A stretch of 64,000 bases of DNA from Paracoccus homiensis (GTDB lineage Bacteria > Pseudomonadota > Alphaproteobacteria > Rhodobacterales > Rhodobacteraceae), in assembly GCF_900111675.1 (NCBI RefSeq), contig NZ_FOHO01000004.1, positions 289,786-353,785 of the forward strand, written 5' to 3'. This document shows positions 16,673 to 26,192 of the stretch, one piece after another (positions within the stretch are counted from its first letter, which is position 1; each line of letters starts with the position of its first letter). The notes beneath the pieces are model-generated. The model was not told the DNA's origin. It ran no database searches and was given only the letters and a program-made list of their open reading frames with translations. Made by a program: the position numbers and the translations under genes.

Positions 16673-17071
16673 CTATCCCTTGCGAAGCACCCGAAAGGTC
16701 GCGTTGCCTGTGGCCAACAACCGACCGTCCTGATCGCGCAGCTCGGCCTCGGCGAATTTCAGGCTGCGGCCCCCGCCGACCACACGCCCGACCGCCGTCA
16801 CCAGCCCTTCGCTGGCCCCGGCGACAAAGGTCACCGACAGGGTCACGGTCACGATACTGGCCTCGATATCGCCCAGTTCCTTGCGGATTGCGACGCCGCA
16901 GCCGTTATCCAGCAACATCGACACGAAGCCGCCATGCAGCAGGCCGACGCGGTTCAGATGCTGCGGCCCGATATGCAGCGAACATGACGGCAGATCGTCG
17001 ATCGAGGACCGATAGCCGACCAGATCCCCCGCGCCGGAAATATCGACGACCAGCTTGTCCTGACCCGTCAT
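16673..17071 (-). CDS. PaaI-type hotdog acyl-CoA thioesterase
   Basis: A 132-residue hotdog-fold protein with the PaaI signature: NRVGLLHGGFVSMLLDNGCG (HGG with catalytic Asp region), then VTVTLSVTFVAGASEG and GNATFRV. Such enzymes hydrolyse acyl-CoA intermediates that would otherwise trap CoA. The ATG at 17071 overlaps the stop of the acyl-CoA dehydrogenase (TGATG). It is the last gene of the long minus-strand degradation operon, which fits a housekeeping role in that pathway. Confidence 0.85.
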   Translation of the reverse strand: MTGQDKLVVDISGAGDLVGYRSSIDDLPSCSLHIGPQHLNRVGLLHGGFVSMLLDNGCGVAIRKELGDIEASIVTVTLSVTFVAGASEGLVTAVGRVVGGGRSLKFAEAELRDQDGRLLATGNATFRVLRKG

Positions 17072-18147
17072 CACGCCGCCTTCGGCTGGCTGGCGATCAG
17101 TCGCAACACGTGGTCGTTGTGATCGCCAAGCTGGTGGTCGATCATGATCAGACGCTTGGCGTAATGTGCGCCGGGATATTCCCAGGTCATGCCGATGCCG
17201 CCATGCAGCTGAATCGCCTCTTCCGCGACCCTGGTGCCCATGCGACCGATCAGGTTCTTGGCCATCGACACCTGACGCCCCCGGTCCGGTCCGTCAAAGC
17301 GTGCCGCGGCGGAAATCGTGATAGAACGGCATTGTTCCAACTCGACCATCATGTCGACCACGCGATGCTGCAAAGCCTGAAAGCTGCCGATGCTGCGCCC
17401 GAACTGTTTGCGCTGCTTCAGGTAATCGACGGTCATGTCGATCAGGAAATCCATCGCGCCGACCGCCTCGGCGCACAGCGCGACGCGGCCCAGATCCAGC
17501 GCCGCTTCGATCCAGTCCGCGCAGTCGGGCGACAGGCATTCGGCAGGCAGATCGTCCATCACCAGATCGGCGACGCCACCTCCATCGACCATCGCGGCCG
17601 GGATCAGTTCGGGCGCGGCGGCCAGAAACAGCCCCTGCCCCTGCCCGGTCTGCGCCACGATCAGCAGATGCTGCGCGCCGGGCGCGCCATAGATTGCGGA
17701 TTTTCGCCCCGTCAGTTGCCAGCCATCAGCGGTTTCCTGAGCCCGCGCCTCGATATGTTTCAGATCGCAGGCGACCTGCGGTTCATAGACGGCCAGCGCG
17801 ATGCGACCCTCGCCGGCGATGATCGCCTGCGCAAGATCATCGCGACCTGCCCGCGACAGAAGATGCAGCCCCATCAGCGCGCCCAGAACAGGCTCGGCGC
17901 ACAGCCCGCGGCCCAGTTCCTCGAAGATCACGCGCACATCCTCGGCGGTGCCGCCGAAGCCGCCCTGATCTTCGGTCAGGAACGCACCCAATATGCCCAG
18001 TTCCGCAAGCCCGGCCCAGATTTCGGGCGCGTGGTAGGGCGCGGCATAGGCCGCCCTGCCCCGCGTTTCGATGTCGTAATTATCCGCCAGAAACCGGCGC
18101 AGCGTATCCGACAGCATCTGATGATCTTCGGTCAGATTGAAATCCAT
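17071..18147 (-). CDS. Acyl-CoA dehydrogenase, small (PimD-like) partner
   Basis: A 358-residue acyl-CoA dehydrogenase with the family's helical N-terminus, central beta domain and C-terminal FAD-binding part (RKQFGRSIGSFQALQHRVVD, IQLHGGIGMTWEYPGAHYAK). It lies five bases downstream of a second, longer acyl-CoA dehydrogenase. Such pairs form the large and small subunits of pimeloyl-CoA dehydrogenase (PimC/PimD) and similar enzymes that desaturate unusual acyl-CoAs. The substrate cannot be read from sequence. Confidence 0.9.
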   Translation of the reverse strand: MDFNLTEDHQMLSDTLRRFLADNYDIETRGRAAYAAPYHAPEIWAGLAELGILGAFLTEDQGGFGGTAEDVRVIFEELGRGLCAEPVLGALMGLHLLSRAGRDDLAQAIIAGEGRIALAVYEPQVACDLKHIEARAQETADGWQLTGRKSAIYGAPGAQHLLIVAQTGQGQGLFLAAAPELIPAAMVDGGGVADLVMDDLPAECLSPDCADWIEAALDLGRVALCAEAVGAMDFLIDMTVDYLKQRKQFGRSIGSFQALQHRVVDMMVELEQCRSITISAAARFDGPDRGRQVSMAKNLIGRMGTRVAEEAIQLHGGIGMTWEYPGAHYAKRLIMIDHQLGDHNDHVLRLIASQPKAA

Positions 18148-18152
18148 GTCGG

Positions 18153-19337
18153 TTACTCCCGGAACAGTTCTTTGGCGACGATGTTGCGCTGAATCTCGTT
18201 CGATCCACCAAAGATCGACAGCTTGCGATGGTTGAAATAGACCGGCGCCGCGCGGGCGGATTCCGCCGGGACCACGCGTTCATTATCTGACAGGTCATCG
18301 GGCTCGGGCGCGGCATGGGGGCCAAGCGCGGATCGGTAAAGTTCCTGCAATGCCTGCCGGATCTGCGTGCCCTTCAATTTCAGAAGCGAGCTTTGCGCCC
18401 CCTCGGCCGCGCCGTCACGCGCATTGGCCAACATCCGCAGATTGGTGATACGCAAGGCTTCCAGTTCCGCCTCGATCTCGGCGGCGCGGGCGGAATAGAC
18501 CGGATTGTCGGCGATGGACCGCCCGTCGCGCCGCAACTGGCCGGACAGTTTCCGGAACCGTGCCAGATCGCGGGCCGAAAAGCCCACGCCCGCGATATTC
18601 GTCCGCTCATGCGTCAGCAGGTACTTGGCGATGGTCCAGCCCTGATTTTCCTCGCCGACCAGATTTTCGACCGGCACCCGCGCATCGGTGAAAAAGACCT
18701 CGTTCACCTCATGTCCGCCGTCGATCAGGCGAATGGGACGCATCTCGACACCGGGCGTGTCCAGATCGACAAGAAGGAAACTGATGCCTTCCTGCGGCTT
18801 TCCCTCGGTCGAGGTCCGCACAAGGCAGAAGATCTTGTTGGCGTGCTGCCCCAGCGTGGTCCAGGTCTTTTGCCCGTTGACGACATAGTCGCCCCCATCG
18901 CGGATCGCGCGGGTTTTCAGGCTTGCCAGATCCGAACCGGCGCCCGGTTCGGAATAGCCCTGACACCACCAGTCGGTGCCATCCAGAATGCGCGGCAGGA
19001 TCGCGCGGCGCTGATCCTCGGTCCCGAATTTCAACAACACCGGCCCCAGCATGTTCAGGCCAAAGGCGGGCAGGCGCGGCGCGCTGTGCAGGGCGCATTC
19101 CTCGGCAAAAATATGGCGCTGAACCGCGTCCCAACCCGGCCCGCCATAATCGACCGGCCAATTCGGTGCGGCCCAGCCCCTTGCGTGCAGGATTGCCTGC
19201 CATTGCAGGGTTTCTTCCTTTGTCAGCTCCTTGCCGGCATCGACCTTGTCTGCGATCTGACGCGGAAGATGATCGGAAAGAAAGCTGCGCACCTCGTCGC
19301 GAAAGGCCTTCTCGGCCGGGCTGAATTCCAGATCCAT
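18153..19337 (-). CDS. Acyl-CoA dehydrogenase, large (PimC-like) partner
   Basis: A 394-residue acyl-CoA dehydrogenase, full length. It shows CQGYSEPGAGSDLASLKTRA (FAD/substrate region), VNGQKTWTT and, at the C-terminus, RKLSIFGGSNEIQRNIVAKE, the classic FAD-binding end. It catalyses the alpha,beta-dehydrogenation step before the FadB-like enzyme upstream. Paired with the 358-aa enzyme that follows after five bases. Place in the operon matches PimC of dicarboxylate-degrading bacteria. Confidence 0.92.
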   Translation of the reverse strand: MDLEFSPAEKAFRDEVRSFLSDHLPRQIADKVDAGKELTKEETLQWQAILHARGWAAPNWPVDYGGPGWDAVQRHIFAEECALHSAPRLPAFGLNMLGPVLLKFGTEDQRRAILPRILDGTDWWCQGYSEPGAGSDLASLKTRAIRDGGDYVVNGQKTWTTLGQHANKIFCLVRTSTEGKPQEGISFLLVDLDTPGVEMRPIRLIDGGHEVNEVFFTDARVPVENLVGEENQGWTIAKYLLTHERTNIAGVGFSARDLARFRKLSGQLRRDGRSIADNPVYSARAAEIEAELEALRITNLRMLANARDGAAEGAQSSLLKLKGTQIRQALQELYRSALGPHAAPEPDDLSDNERVVPAESARAAPVYFNHRKLSIFGGSNEIQRNIVAKELFRE

Positions 19338-19341
19338 CGGC

Positions 19342-21432
19342 TTATTCCTTGTTCAGATCGGCAAAGCTGCGCCCGGTATCGGCCAGTTGGCGCAGAAGAT
19401 CGGGGACCTGCCAGTAATCGGCATCCTCGGTGGCATAGCCTTCAATCCGGGCGACCAGTTCAGCGGCCCCGATGCGGTCGGCATGGTTCAGCGGACCGCC
19501 CAGATGGCGCGGAAAGCCATAGCCGAACAGGAACACAGCATCGACATCGATGGGACGCAGGGCGATCCCCTCTTCGACGACGCGGGCCGCTTCGGCGATC
19601 ATCGCGGTCATGTAGCGGGCGACGATTTCGTCCTCGGCAAAGTCGCGCGGCGTGATGCCCTTGCGGTCACGTTCCGCCTGCACGATGGTCAGCGCATCCG
19701 GGTTGGGCTGACGGGGACCGGCCCCCTCATACAGGTAATAGCCGCGCCCGGTCTTGCGCCCGAACCAGCCCTGTTCACAGATCCGGTCCGCAATCTCGAC
19801 ATAGCGTTCGCTGGCGGGACGGGTCGGCGCCTTGCGTTTCCGCGTGGCCCATCCGATATCCATGCCTGCCAGATCACTGACGGCGAACGGGCCCATCGCA
19901 AAGCCCACGCCTTCCAAGGCGCGGTCGATCTGTTCGAACGAGGCGCCGTCTTCCAGCATGTAATCGGCAACCTTGCGGTAATGCGCCAGAATCCGGTTGC
20001 CGATAAAGCCGTCGCAAACGCCCGACCGCACGGCGACCTTCTTCATCCGCCCGGCAAGATCGAAGGCCGTGGCGACCGCATCGGGCGCGGTCTTGTCGGC
20101 CACGACCACCTCCAGCAGGCGCATCACATGCGCAGGCGAAAAGAAGTGAAGCCCGATCACATCCTGCGGGCGCGACGTTGCCGCCGCGATCCTGTTCACA
20201 TCCAGATACGAGGTGTTGGTGGCCAGGATCGCCCCCGCCTTGCAAACGCCATCCAGCCGCGAAAAGATGTCCAGCTTGACGTCCATATCCTCGAACACGG
20301 CCTCGATCACCAGATCCGCATCGGCCAGCGGCTCAACCCCGACACCGATCTGCAACGCATCCAGAAGCCGTTTGCGGGTCGCGGCGTCGATCTTGCCGCG
20401 CTTCACCGCACCGTCCAGATTCCTGGCGATATTGGCCTGTGCGGCTTCGGCCCGATCCTGCGCGGTTTCGATCAGCGTAACGGAAAGCCCCGCCTGCAAC
20501 AGCGCGGTCGCGATACCGACGCCCATGGTGCCGCCACCGATCACGCCGACGCTGTTCAGTGTGCGGGGCGTGGCCTCGGCCTCTGGAATGCGGCGGACGG
20601 CGCGTTCGGCCGCGAAGGCATGAATCAAGCCCTGACGGTCATCGCTTTCCATCAGTTCAAGGAACAGGGCGCGTTCCTTCTGCAACCCCTCGGCCAAGGG
20701 CAGCCCGGCATGGCCGATCGACTGCGCCGCCTTGATCGGGGCCTGCAGCGCGGGGCGACGGGCCTGCAATTCGGCGATGGTCTGGTCCAGCACCGCCTGA
20801 TCGATCTGGGCCGAAATGTCGCCGGTGCGGCGCGGGGTCAGCTTGCCGTCCAGAACCGCATAGGCCGCCGCGCGGGCGACCTCGGGCGGGGTGCCTTCGG
20901 CCAGAAGATCGGCGACGCCCAGATCGCGCGCCTCTTCGGCGTCGATGAACTTGCCCGTCGTGATGATGTCCAGCGCACTGCGCAACGCGACCAGACGCGG
21001 CAGACGCTGGGTTCCGCCCGCGCCGGGCAGCAGGCCCAGCTTGACCTCGGGCAGTCCGACCTGGGCCCCCGGCAGGATCACGCGGGCATGGGTCGACAGC
21101 GCCAGTTCCAGCCCGCCGCCCAGGGTCGTGCCGTGAAGAACCGCGATGATCGGTGTTTCGCTGGCCTCGATCCGGTCGAACACGTCCGGCAGACGCGGCG
21201 GAACAGGGGTTTTGCCGAATTCGCGGATATCGGCGCCCGCCGAAAAGCAGCGCCCCTCGCCGTAAAGCGCGATCACCTGAATATCGGCATCGCCGTCAAG
21301 TTCGGTCACCGCGTCCAGCAACGCCTGACGCACGGCGGCACCCATGGCGTTGACCGGGGGATTGGCAATCGCGATCAGCCCGACGGGGCCTTCACGGCGG
21401 ATGGTGACGACAGGCTGGTTCTGATCTTTCAT
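19342..21432 (-). CDS. Bifunctional enoyl-CoA hydratase / 3-hydroxyacyl-CoA dehydrogenase (FadB/PimF-like)
   Basis: A 696-residue fusion. The N-terminal crotonase domain contains ITIRREGPVG-type start residues, HGTTLGGGLELAL (oxyanion hole) and LPEVKLGLLPGAGGTQRLPR with the catalytic glutamate. The dehydrogenase domain begins near residue 295 with VGVIGGGTMGVGIA and contains HFFSPAHVMRLLEVV and GFIGNRILAHYRK. Length and order match monofunctional-operon FadB-like proteins such as PimF. The ATG at 21432 is used; the longer open frame overlaps the thiolase gene. It hydrates the enoyl-CoA made by the two dehydrogenases and oxidises it to 3-oxoacyl-CoA for the thiolase. Confidence 0.92.
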   Translation of the reverse strand: MKDQNQPVVTIRREGPVGLIAIANPPVNAMGAAVRQALLDAVTELDGDADIQVIALYGEGRCFSAGADIREFGKTPVPPRLPDVFDRIEASETPIIAVLHGTTLGGGLELALSTHARVILPGAQVGLPEVKLGLLPGAGGTQRLPRLVALRSALDIITTGKFIDAEEARDLGVADLLAEGTPPEVARAAAYAVLDGKLTPRRTGDISAQIDQAVLDQTIAELQARRPALQAPIKAAQSIGHAGLPLAEGLQKERALFLELMESDDRQGLIHAFAAERAVRRIPEAEATPRTLNSVGVIGGGTMGVGIATALLQAGLSVTLIETAQDRAEAAQANIARNLDGAVKRGKIDAATRKRLLDALQIGVGVEPLADADLVIEAVFEDMDVKLDIFSRLDGVCKAGAILATNTSYLDVNRIAAATSRPQDVIGLHFFSPAHVMRLLEVVVADKTAPDAVATAFDLAGRMKKVAVRSGVCDGFIGNRILAHYRKVADYMLEDGASFEQIDRALEGVGFAMGPFAVSDLAGMDIGWATRKRKAPTRPASERYVEIADRICEQGWFGRKTGRGYYLYEGAGPRQPNPDALTIVQAERDRKGITPRDFAEDEIVARYMTAMIAEAARVVEEGIALRPIDVDAVFLFGYGFPRHLGGPLNHADRIGAAELVARIEGYATEDADYWQVPDLLRQLADTGRSFADLNKE

Positions 21433-21443
21433 CGCGTTTCTCC

Positions 21444-22634
21444 TTACCCGACCCGTTCGATGACCATGGCGATGCCCTGCCCCACGCCGACGCACATCGA
21501 CAGGCAGGCATAGCGGCCACCGCTGCGTTCCAGTTGACGCATCGCCGTCAGGATGATCCGCGCGCCGGATGCCCCCAACGGATGACCCACCGCGATCGCG
21601 CCGCCATTCGGGTTCAGGCGGCTGTCGCCCGGATCAAGGCCCAGTTGCTTGCAGCAGGCCAGAACCTGACTGGCAAAAGCCTCGTTGATTTCGATCAGGT
21701 CCATATCAGCCAGGGTCAGGCCCGCGCGTTCCAGCGCCTTGGGCACCGCAAAGCCCGGCCCGATGCCCATGATCCGCGGCGGGACGCCCGCGATCGCGCC
21801 CGACACGATCCGCGCCCGCGGCTGCGGTCCCAGATCGCGGCCACCGATCAGCAGCGCGCCCGCCCCGTCATTCACCCCCGAGGCATTGGCCGCCGTGACC
21901 ACGCCACCTTCGAACAGCGGCTTCAGCGAAGCCATCTTGTCCAGGCTGGTATCGGGACGCGGATGTTCGTCGGCATCGACCACGGTGACGGCACCCTTGC
22001 GACCTGCAATCTCGATCGGGTGGATCTCATCCTTGAAAAAACCCTCGGCCCGGGCAGCTTCGTATCGCTGCTGGCTGGCATAGGCATAGGCGTCGCATTC
22101 GGCACGGGCGATCTTGTAATCGGCGGCCAGATTGTCGGCGGTCTGCGGCATGGTGTAATCACCGAATTTCCTGCCGAACTCGCGATTGGGAAAGCGCGTG
22201 CCGATGGTGGTGTCATAGACCTCGGGCTGGCGGGCCCATGCGCTGGCGGATTTTGCCATGACGAAGGGCGCGCGGGTCATGCTTTCGGTGCCGCCCGCGA
22301 CATACAGATCGGCCTCGCCTACCGTGATCGACCGCGCCGCGTCCAGCGCCGCCGCCATGCCCGAGCCGCACAGCCGGTTCACGGTCAGCCCGCCCGCCGT
22401 TTCGGGTGCACCCGCCAGCAGGCCGATGAAGCGCGCCACATTGCGACTGTCCTCGCCCGACTGGCAGACATTGCCCATGATCACATCCTCGATCCGGTCG
22501 GTCGGCAGATCGGATCGCGCAATCAGCGCCCGCGTGACCTGCGCGGCCAGATCATCGGGCCGGATGCCCGACAGGGCACCCGCGTGGCGGCCAAAGGGGC
22601 TGCGCAGCCCGTCATAGATATAGCCCTGCAACAT
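21444..22634 (-). CDS. Acetyl-CoA acyltransferase (thiolase, PcaF/PimB-like)
   Basis: A 396-residue thiolase with all catalytic residues: the nucleophilic cysteine in VNRLCGSGMAAAL, histidine in GGAIAVGHPLGASGAR and the second cysteine in CLSMCVGVGQGIAM. It cleaves a 3-oxoacyl-CoA with CoA. Closest in look to 3-oxoadipyl-CoA thiolases. Its ATG at 22634 overlaps the stop of the ligase gene (TGATG). In the operon it completes the beta-oxidation cycle. Confidence 0.93.
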   Translation of the reverse strand: MLQGYIYDGLRSPFGRHAGALSGIRPDDLAAQVTRALIARSDLPTDRIEDVIMGNVCQSGEDSRNVARFIGLLAGAPETAGGLTVNRLCGSGMAAALDAARSITVGEADLYVAGGTESMTRAPFVMAKSASAWARQPEVYDTTIGTRFPNREFGRKFGDYTMPQTADNLAADYKIARAECDAYAYASQQRYEAARAEGFFKDEIHPIEIAGRKGAVTVVDADEHPRPDTSLDKMASLKPLFEGGVVTAANASGVNDGAGALLIGGRDLGPQPRARIVSGAIAGVPPRIMGIGPGFAVPKALERAGLTLADMDLIEINEAFASQVLACCKQLGLDPGDSRLNPNGGAIAVGHPLGASGARIILTAMRQLERSGGRYACLSMCVGVGQGIAMVIERVG

Positions 22635-24163
22635 CAATGCGTTTCCTTCTCTTCCAGCTGCGACCTGAAATGATCCAGCAGCTTGCTTTTCAGAATTTTT
22701 CCCGTGGCGGCCTGCGGCAGCGCCTCGGCGATCAGTATGCGCGAGGGCACCTTGTAGGGCGCCATCCGGGCACGGGCCCAGTCGCGCAGTTCATCCTCGG
22801 TGACGGGTGCGTGGGTGGTGACGAATGCCGTCACCTCTTCGTCGCCCGGAACGGCGCGACCGACGACGCCACAGATGGTGACGGCGGGATGGTCGGTCAG
22901 CACGGCCTCGACCTCGGGCGGATAGACGTTGAAACCCGACCGCACGATCAGCTCTTTCAGGCGACCGACCAGATGGACCGCGCCGTCCGGGTCCTGCCGG
23001 GCCAGATCGCCGGTCCGCAGAAATCCGTCGGCCATGACCGTCTGCGCGGTCGCGGCGGGGTTGCCGTAATAGCCCTTCATCACATGCGGGCCACGGGTCC
23101 ATAATTCGCCGACGCCGTTTTCGTCAGGCTGGTGAATGGTCAGTTCGGTCCCCGGCACCGCGACACCCACGGAACTGTCACTGCGGGGCGCATCCATGCG
23201 CGTGACGGCGATCCCGGGCGAGGCCTCGGTCTGGCCATATCCATTGTGCAGCACCAGTCCGAACAGCTTTTCGACCCGCTGCTTCAGCCCCGGATCCAGC
23301 GGCGCGCCCCCGGCATAGATATAGCGCAGGCTGTCGGTGCAGGGTGCCTGACCCTGGGCATTCAGATGCTTCATCAGGGCCGCGAAGATCTGCGGCACGG
23401 CGGGCAGGATCGTGACCCCGCGGGCCAGCTGATCCAGCACCAGTTGCGCGTCGAAGCGCGGCATCATCACCAGCTGCGATTGCTGCGCCAGCGCGCCCAG
23501 GATCACCGAGGTCAGGCCGAAGATATGCGTGCCCGGCAGGACCGCCAGCGTCACGTCATCGACGGTGATCCGGCGCAGTTGTCGCGCGACATCGGACATG
23601 AACAGCAGATTGCGATGGGTCAGCATCACGCCCTTGGGTTCGCCGACAGTGCCGGTCGTGTAGATCAGCACGGCGGTCTGGTCGGGCCCGTCCTCGACCG
23701 GCTCCGCCACCGCATCGCGGATCGGCAGCACACGCAGATCGCCGCAATCCAGCGCCCCAAGCGAAACCGCGCCCAGGCGTTCGGCATGATCCGCGGATGC
23801 GGGCGACACCTCGGGGGTAAAGATCGCGCTGCGGATGCCGGCGACCTGTGCCAGACGGTCGACCTCGGCCGCGGTCAGGCGCGCATTGACCAGCAGCGCC
23901 CAGGCATCCAGACGGCTGACCGCCATCACCGCCGCCAGATAGGTCGCGCAGTTCTCTGACAGGATCATCACCCGATCGCCCGCCCGGATGCCATGCGCCT
24001 GCAACCGCGCCGCCATCTGCCGGGACAGGTCCGCCATCTGGCCATAGGTCCAGGCCCGGCCATCGGCATCGCGCAGCAGCCTGCGATCCGGCCGTGCCTG
24101 ATCCAGCAGATCGTGAATGCGCCGCAGATCGGGAACGGCCACGGATTGGGACTGATCGGTCAT
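22634..24163 (-). CDS. Acyl-CoA synthetase (AMP-forming ligase)
   Basis: A 509-residue adenylate-forming ligase. The phosphate loop reads LIYTTGTVGEPKGVMLTH, a slight variant of the usual YTSGTTGxPKG. Further on are NGYGQTEASPG, RTGDLARQDPDGAVHLVGRLK and the C-terminal lysine in ATGKILKSKL. It activates a carboxylic acid to its CoA ester before beta-oxidation. The ATG at 24163 overlaps the transporter stop by four bases. A much longer open frame in register upstream is a shadow of the permease gene. The substrate is presumably what the neighbouring TRAP transporter imports. Confidence 0.9.
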   Translation of the reverse strand: MTDQSQSVAVPDLRRIHDLLDQARPDRRLLRDADGRAWTYGQMADLSRQMAARLQAHGIRAGDRVMILSENCATYLAAVMAVSRLDAWALLVNARLTAAEVDRLAQVAGIRSAIFTPEVSPASADHAERLGAVSLGALDCGDLRVLPIRDAVAEPVEDGPDQTAVLIYTTGTVGEPKGVMLTHRNLLFMSDVARQLRRITVDDVTLAVLPGTHIFGLTSVILGALAQQSQLVMMPRFDAQLVLDQLARGVTILPAVPQIFAALMKHLNAQGQAPCTDSLRYIYAGGAPLDPGLKQRVEKLFGLVLHNGYGQTEASPGIAVTRMDAPRSDSSVGVAVPGTELTIHQPDENGVGELWTRGPHVMKGYYGNPAATAQTVMADGFLRTGDLARQDPDGAVHLVGRLKELIVRSGFNVYPPEVEAVLTDHPAVTICGVVGRAVPGDEEVTAFVTTHAPVTEDELRDWARARMAPYKVPSRILIAEALPQAATGKILKSKLLDHFRSQLEEKETH

Positions 24164-26118
24164 GCCCGCACCTCTGTCAGATGTTGCGATTTGCTGCGCC
24201 ATGCCACCAGCAGGGGCAGTGCCGCCAGGGCCAGACCCAGCGCCGCCGTCGTGCCGAAACCGACGCCCGCGAAGGGCATGGCCGGCATGGCGATGAAGAA
24301 CCCGCCCATCGCCAGCATGGTCCGCAGCAGATATTGCCCGCGCCCGGCCAGCGGCCCCAGACAGATCACATAGCCCTGCAACCCCATCCCGATCAGCCCG
24401 ACCCCAAGAAAGGCACAGCTGACCGCAACGAACACCTCGGTCGCGCCGGCATTGCCGATCAGCGAAGGGTTCAGCACGAACAGGAACGGCACCAGATAGA
24501 TGATGCTGCCCAGACGCATCGCCTCGAACCCGGCGCGCATCGGGCTGGTGCCCGCAAGGCTGGCCGCCGCATAGGCCCCAAGTGCGACCGGCGGCGTGAT
24601 ATAGCTGACCATCCCCCAGTAAAGAATGAACAGATGCACGGCCAGACGGTCCAGACCGCCTGCCTCCAGGGCGGGGGCAAGAACGATGGCCAGAAAGATG
24701 TAACAGGCCGTCGCGGTCATCCCCATGCCAAAGACAAAGGCCGTCGCCGCGCCCATCAACAGCAGGACAAAGACATTGTCGCCCGCGATGAACAGCAGTT
24801 CGTTGACCAGCGTGCCGGCCAGTCCGGTGGCCGAAAACGCACCCACGATCAGGCCGATGCCCAGGATCACGGCGGTCAGTTCGGCCAGGCTGGTGCCGAT
24901 GCCCAGAACGATGTCGGCCAGCTTGCGCAGCGTCATGCGGTGGCCGGGCATGAACTGGTTGATGACCAGAAGCAGCAGAACCGAATAGAAGGGTGCGGCG
25001 GTTTCCTGACGCAGCACGACCATCATGAAGATCAACAGCCCGAAGACCAGCACATAGGGCCAGCCCTTGCGCAACGTCTCGCGCAGGCGCGGCACCTCGG
25101 ACCGCTCCAGCCCGCGCAGGCCCCGGCGGGCGGCATAGGCGTCGATCTGGGCGAACAGCGCGAAATAGAACAGCGCCGACGGGATCGCGGCTGCCAGTGC
25201 GATCTCGGCGTAAGGCATCGACAGGAACGACGCCATGACGAAGGCCGTCGCGCCCATGATCGGCGGCATCAGCACCCCCCCGGTCGAGGCACAGGCCTCG
25301 GTCGCGGCGGCGGTGCGGGCCGAAAACCCGGTCCGCCGCATCGCCGGGATCGAGACCACGCCCGTCGTCAGCACGTTCGAGATCACGCTGCCCGACATCG
25401 ACCCCATGAAGCCGCTGCCAAAGATCGAGACCTTGGCCGCGCCGCCGCGATACCGGCCCACCAGACCCAGCGCCAGATCGTTGAAGAACGCGCCGCCGCC
25501 GGTCTGCTGCAACACCGCCCCGAAGATGATAAAGCCGATCACCACGCCGCCAAAGGCCTTCATCGGAATGCCGAAGATGCTTTCCGATGAATAGACATGG
25601 TAGGAAAACGTCTCGCTCAGCGTGCTTTGAAAGCCCGAAAACGGCGCAGGCACATAGCCCGCAAAGCTGGGATAGAAGGCCAGCAGCGTGACGATGATCG
25701 CCAGAACCAGCCCCCCCGCGCGCCGCGTCCCTTCCAGGACCAGCGCGGCGAACAGGAAGGCGACCCATTGCGCCTGGGGCGGGGCCGCAAATTCCCAGCC
25801 CTCATTGACGTTCTGCATCGCCGTGGCCGCAAGGTAGCCACCCGAACCAAGGGTCAGCGCCGCCAACACCCAATCCAGCAGGCCGGCAGGCTGCATCCGC
25901 CGACCGCGAAGGTCAAAGACCAGAAAGGCCCCGGCCAGAAACAGCGTCGCAAGGATGTTCAGATAGCGACCGTCCAAAAGGACGATCCCGAACAGACGCA
26001 GATTGAACAGCTGATTGACGACCAGCAGCAGCGCCGCGACGGTCAGAAGGATCAGCGCGACTTCGCGCCCACCCAAGGTTGCCCGAGATTGCCGATCGGG
26101 GGCATCACCTGTCTGCAT
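24160..26118 (-). CDS. TRAP transporter fused permease (TAXI-type DctQM)
   Basis: A 652-residue membrane protein with about 16 hydrophobic segments. It is the fused small and large permease typical of TAXI-TRAP systems: an N-terminal four-helix part (ALILLTVAALLLVVNQLFNL...) followed by a DctM-like domain with GGGAFFNDLALGLVGRYRGG, SGSVISNVLTTG and GVLMPPIMGATAFVMASF. It drives sodium-coupled uptake with the periplasmic protein encoded just upstream. GAGG precedes the ATG at 26118. Overlap with the ligase gene suggests that transported substrate is the ligase substrate. Confidence 0.93.
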   Translation of the reverse strand: MQTGDAPDRQSRATLGGREVALILLTVAALLLVVNQLFNLRLFGIVLLDGRYLNILATLFLAGAFLVFDLRGRRMQPAGLLDWVLAALTLGSGGYLAATAMQNVNEGWEFAAPPQAQWVAFLFAALVLEGTRRAGGLVLAIIVTLLAFYPSFAGYVPAPFSGFQSTLSETFSYHVYSSESIFGIPMKAFGGVVIGFIIFGAVLQQTGGGAFFNDLALGLVGRYRGGAAKVSIFGSGFMGSMSGSVISNVLTTGVVSIPAMRRTGFSARTAAATEACASTGGVLMPPIMGATAFVMASFLSMPYAEIALAAAIPSALFYFALFAQIDAYAARRGLRGLERSEVPRLRETLRKGWPYVLVFGLLIFMMVVLRQETAAPFYSVLLLLVINQFMPGHRMTLRKLADIVLGIGTSLAELTAVILGIGLIVGAFSATGLAGTLVNELLFIAGDNVFVLLLMGAATAFVFGMGMTATACYIFLAIVLAPALEAGGLDRLAVHLFILYWGMVSYITPPVALGAYAAASLAGTSPMRAGFEAMRLGSIIYLVPFLFVLNPSLIGNAGATEVFVAVSCAFLGVGLIGMGLQGYVICLGPLAGRGQYLLRTMLAMGGFFIAMPAMPFAGVGFGTTAALGLALAALPLLVAWRSKSQHLTEVRA

Positions 26119-26192
26119 CTTGGCCTCCTCTCCAAGACTGGAAGGGATGCGGCGGCGACCACCGCATCGTCACGCGTCGGGATCAGGCCCGT

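Noticed and set aside
19387..21513. 708-codon open frame on + opposite the FadB-like gene
   Set aside because: Shadow frame; the minus strand encodes a complete bifunctional enzyme.
24163..25768. N-terminal extension of the ligase frame
   Set aside because: Overlaps the TRAP permease in another frame; ligase homology begins at the ATG at 24163.
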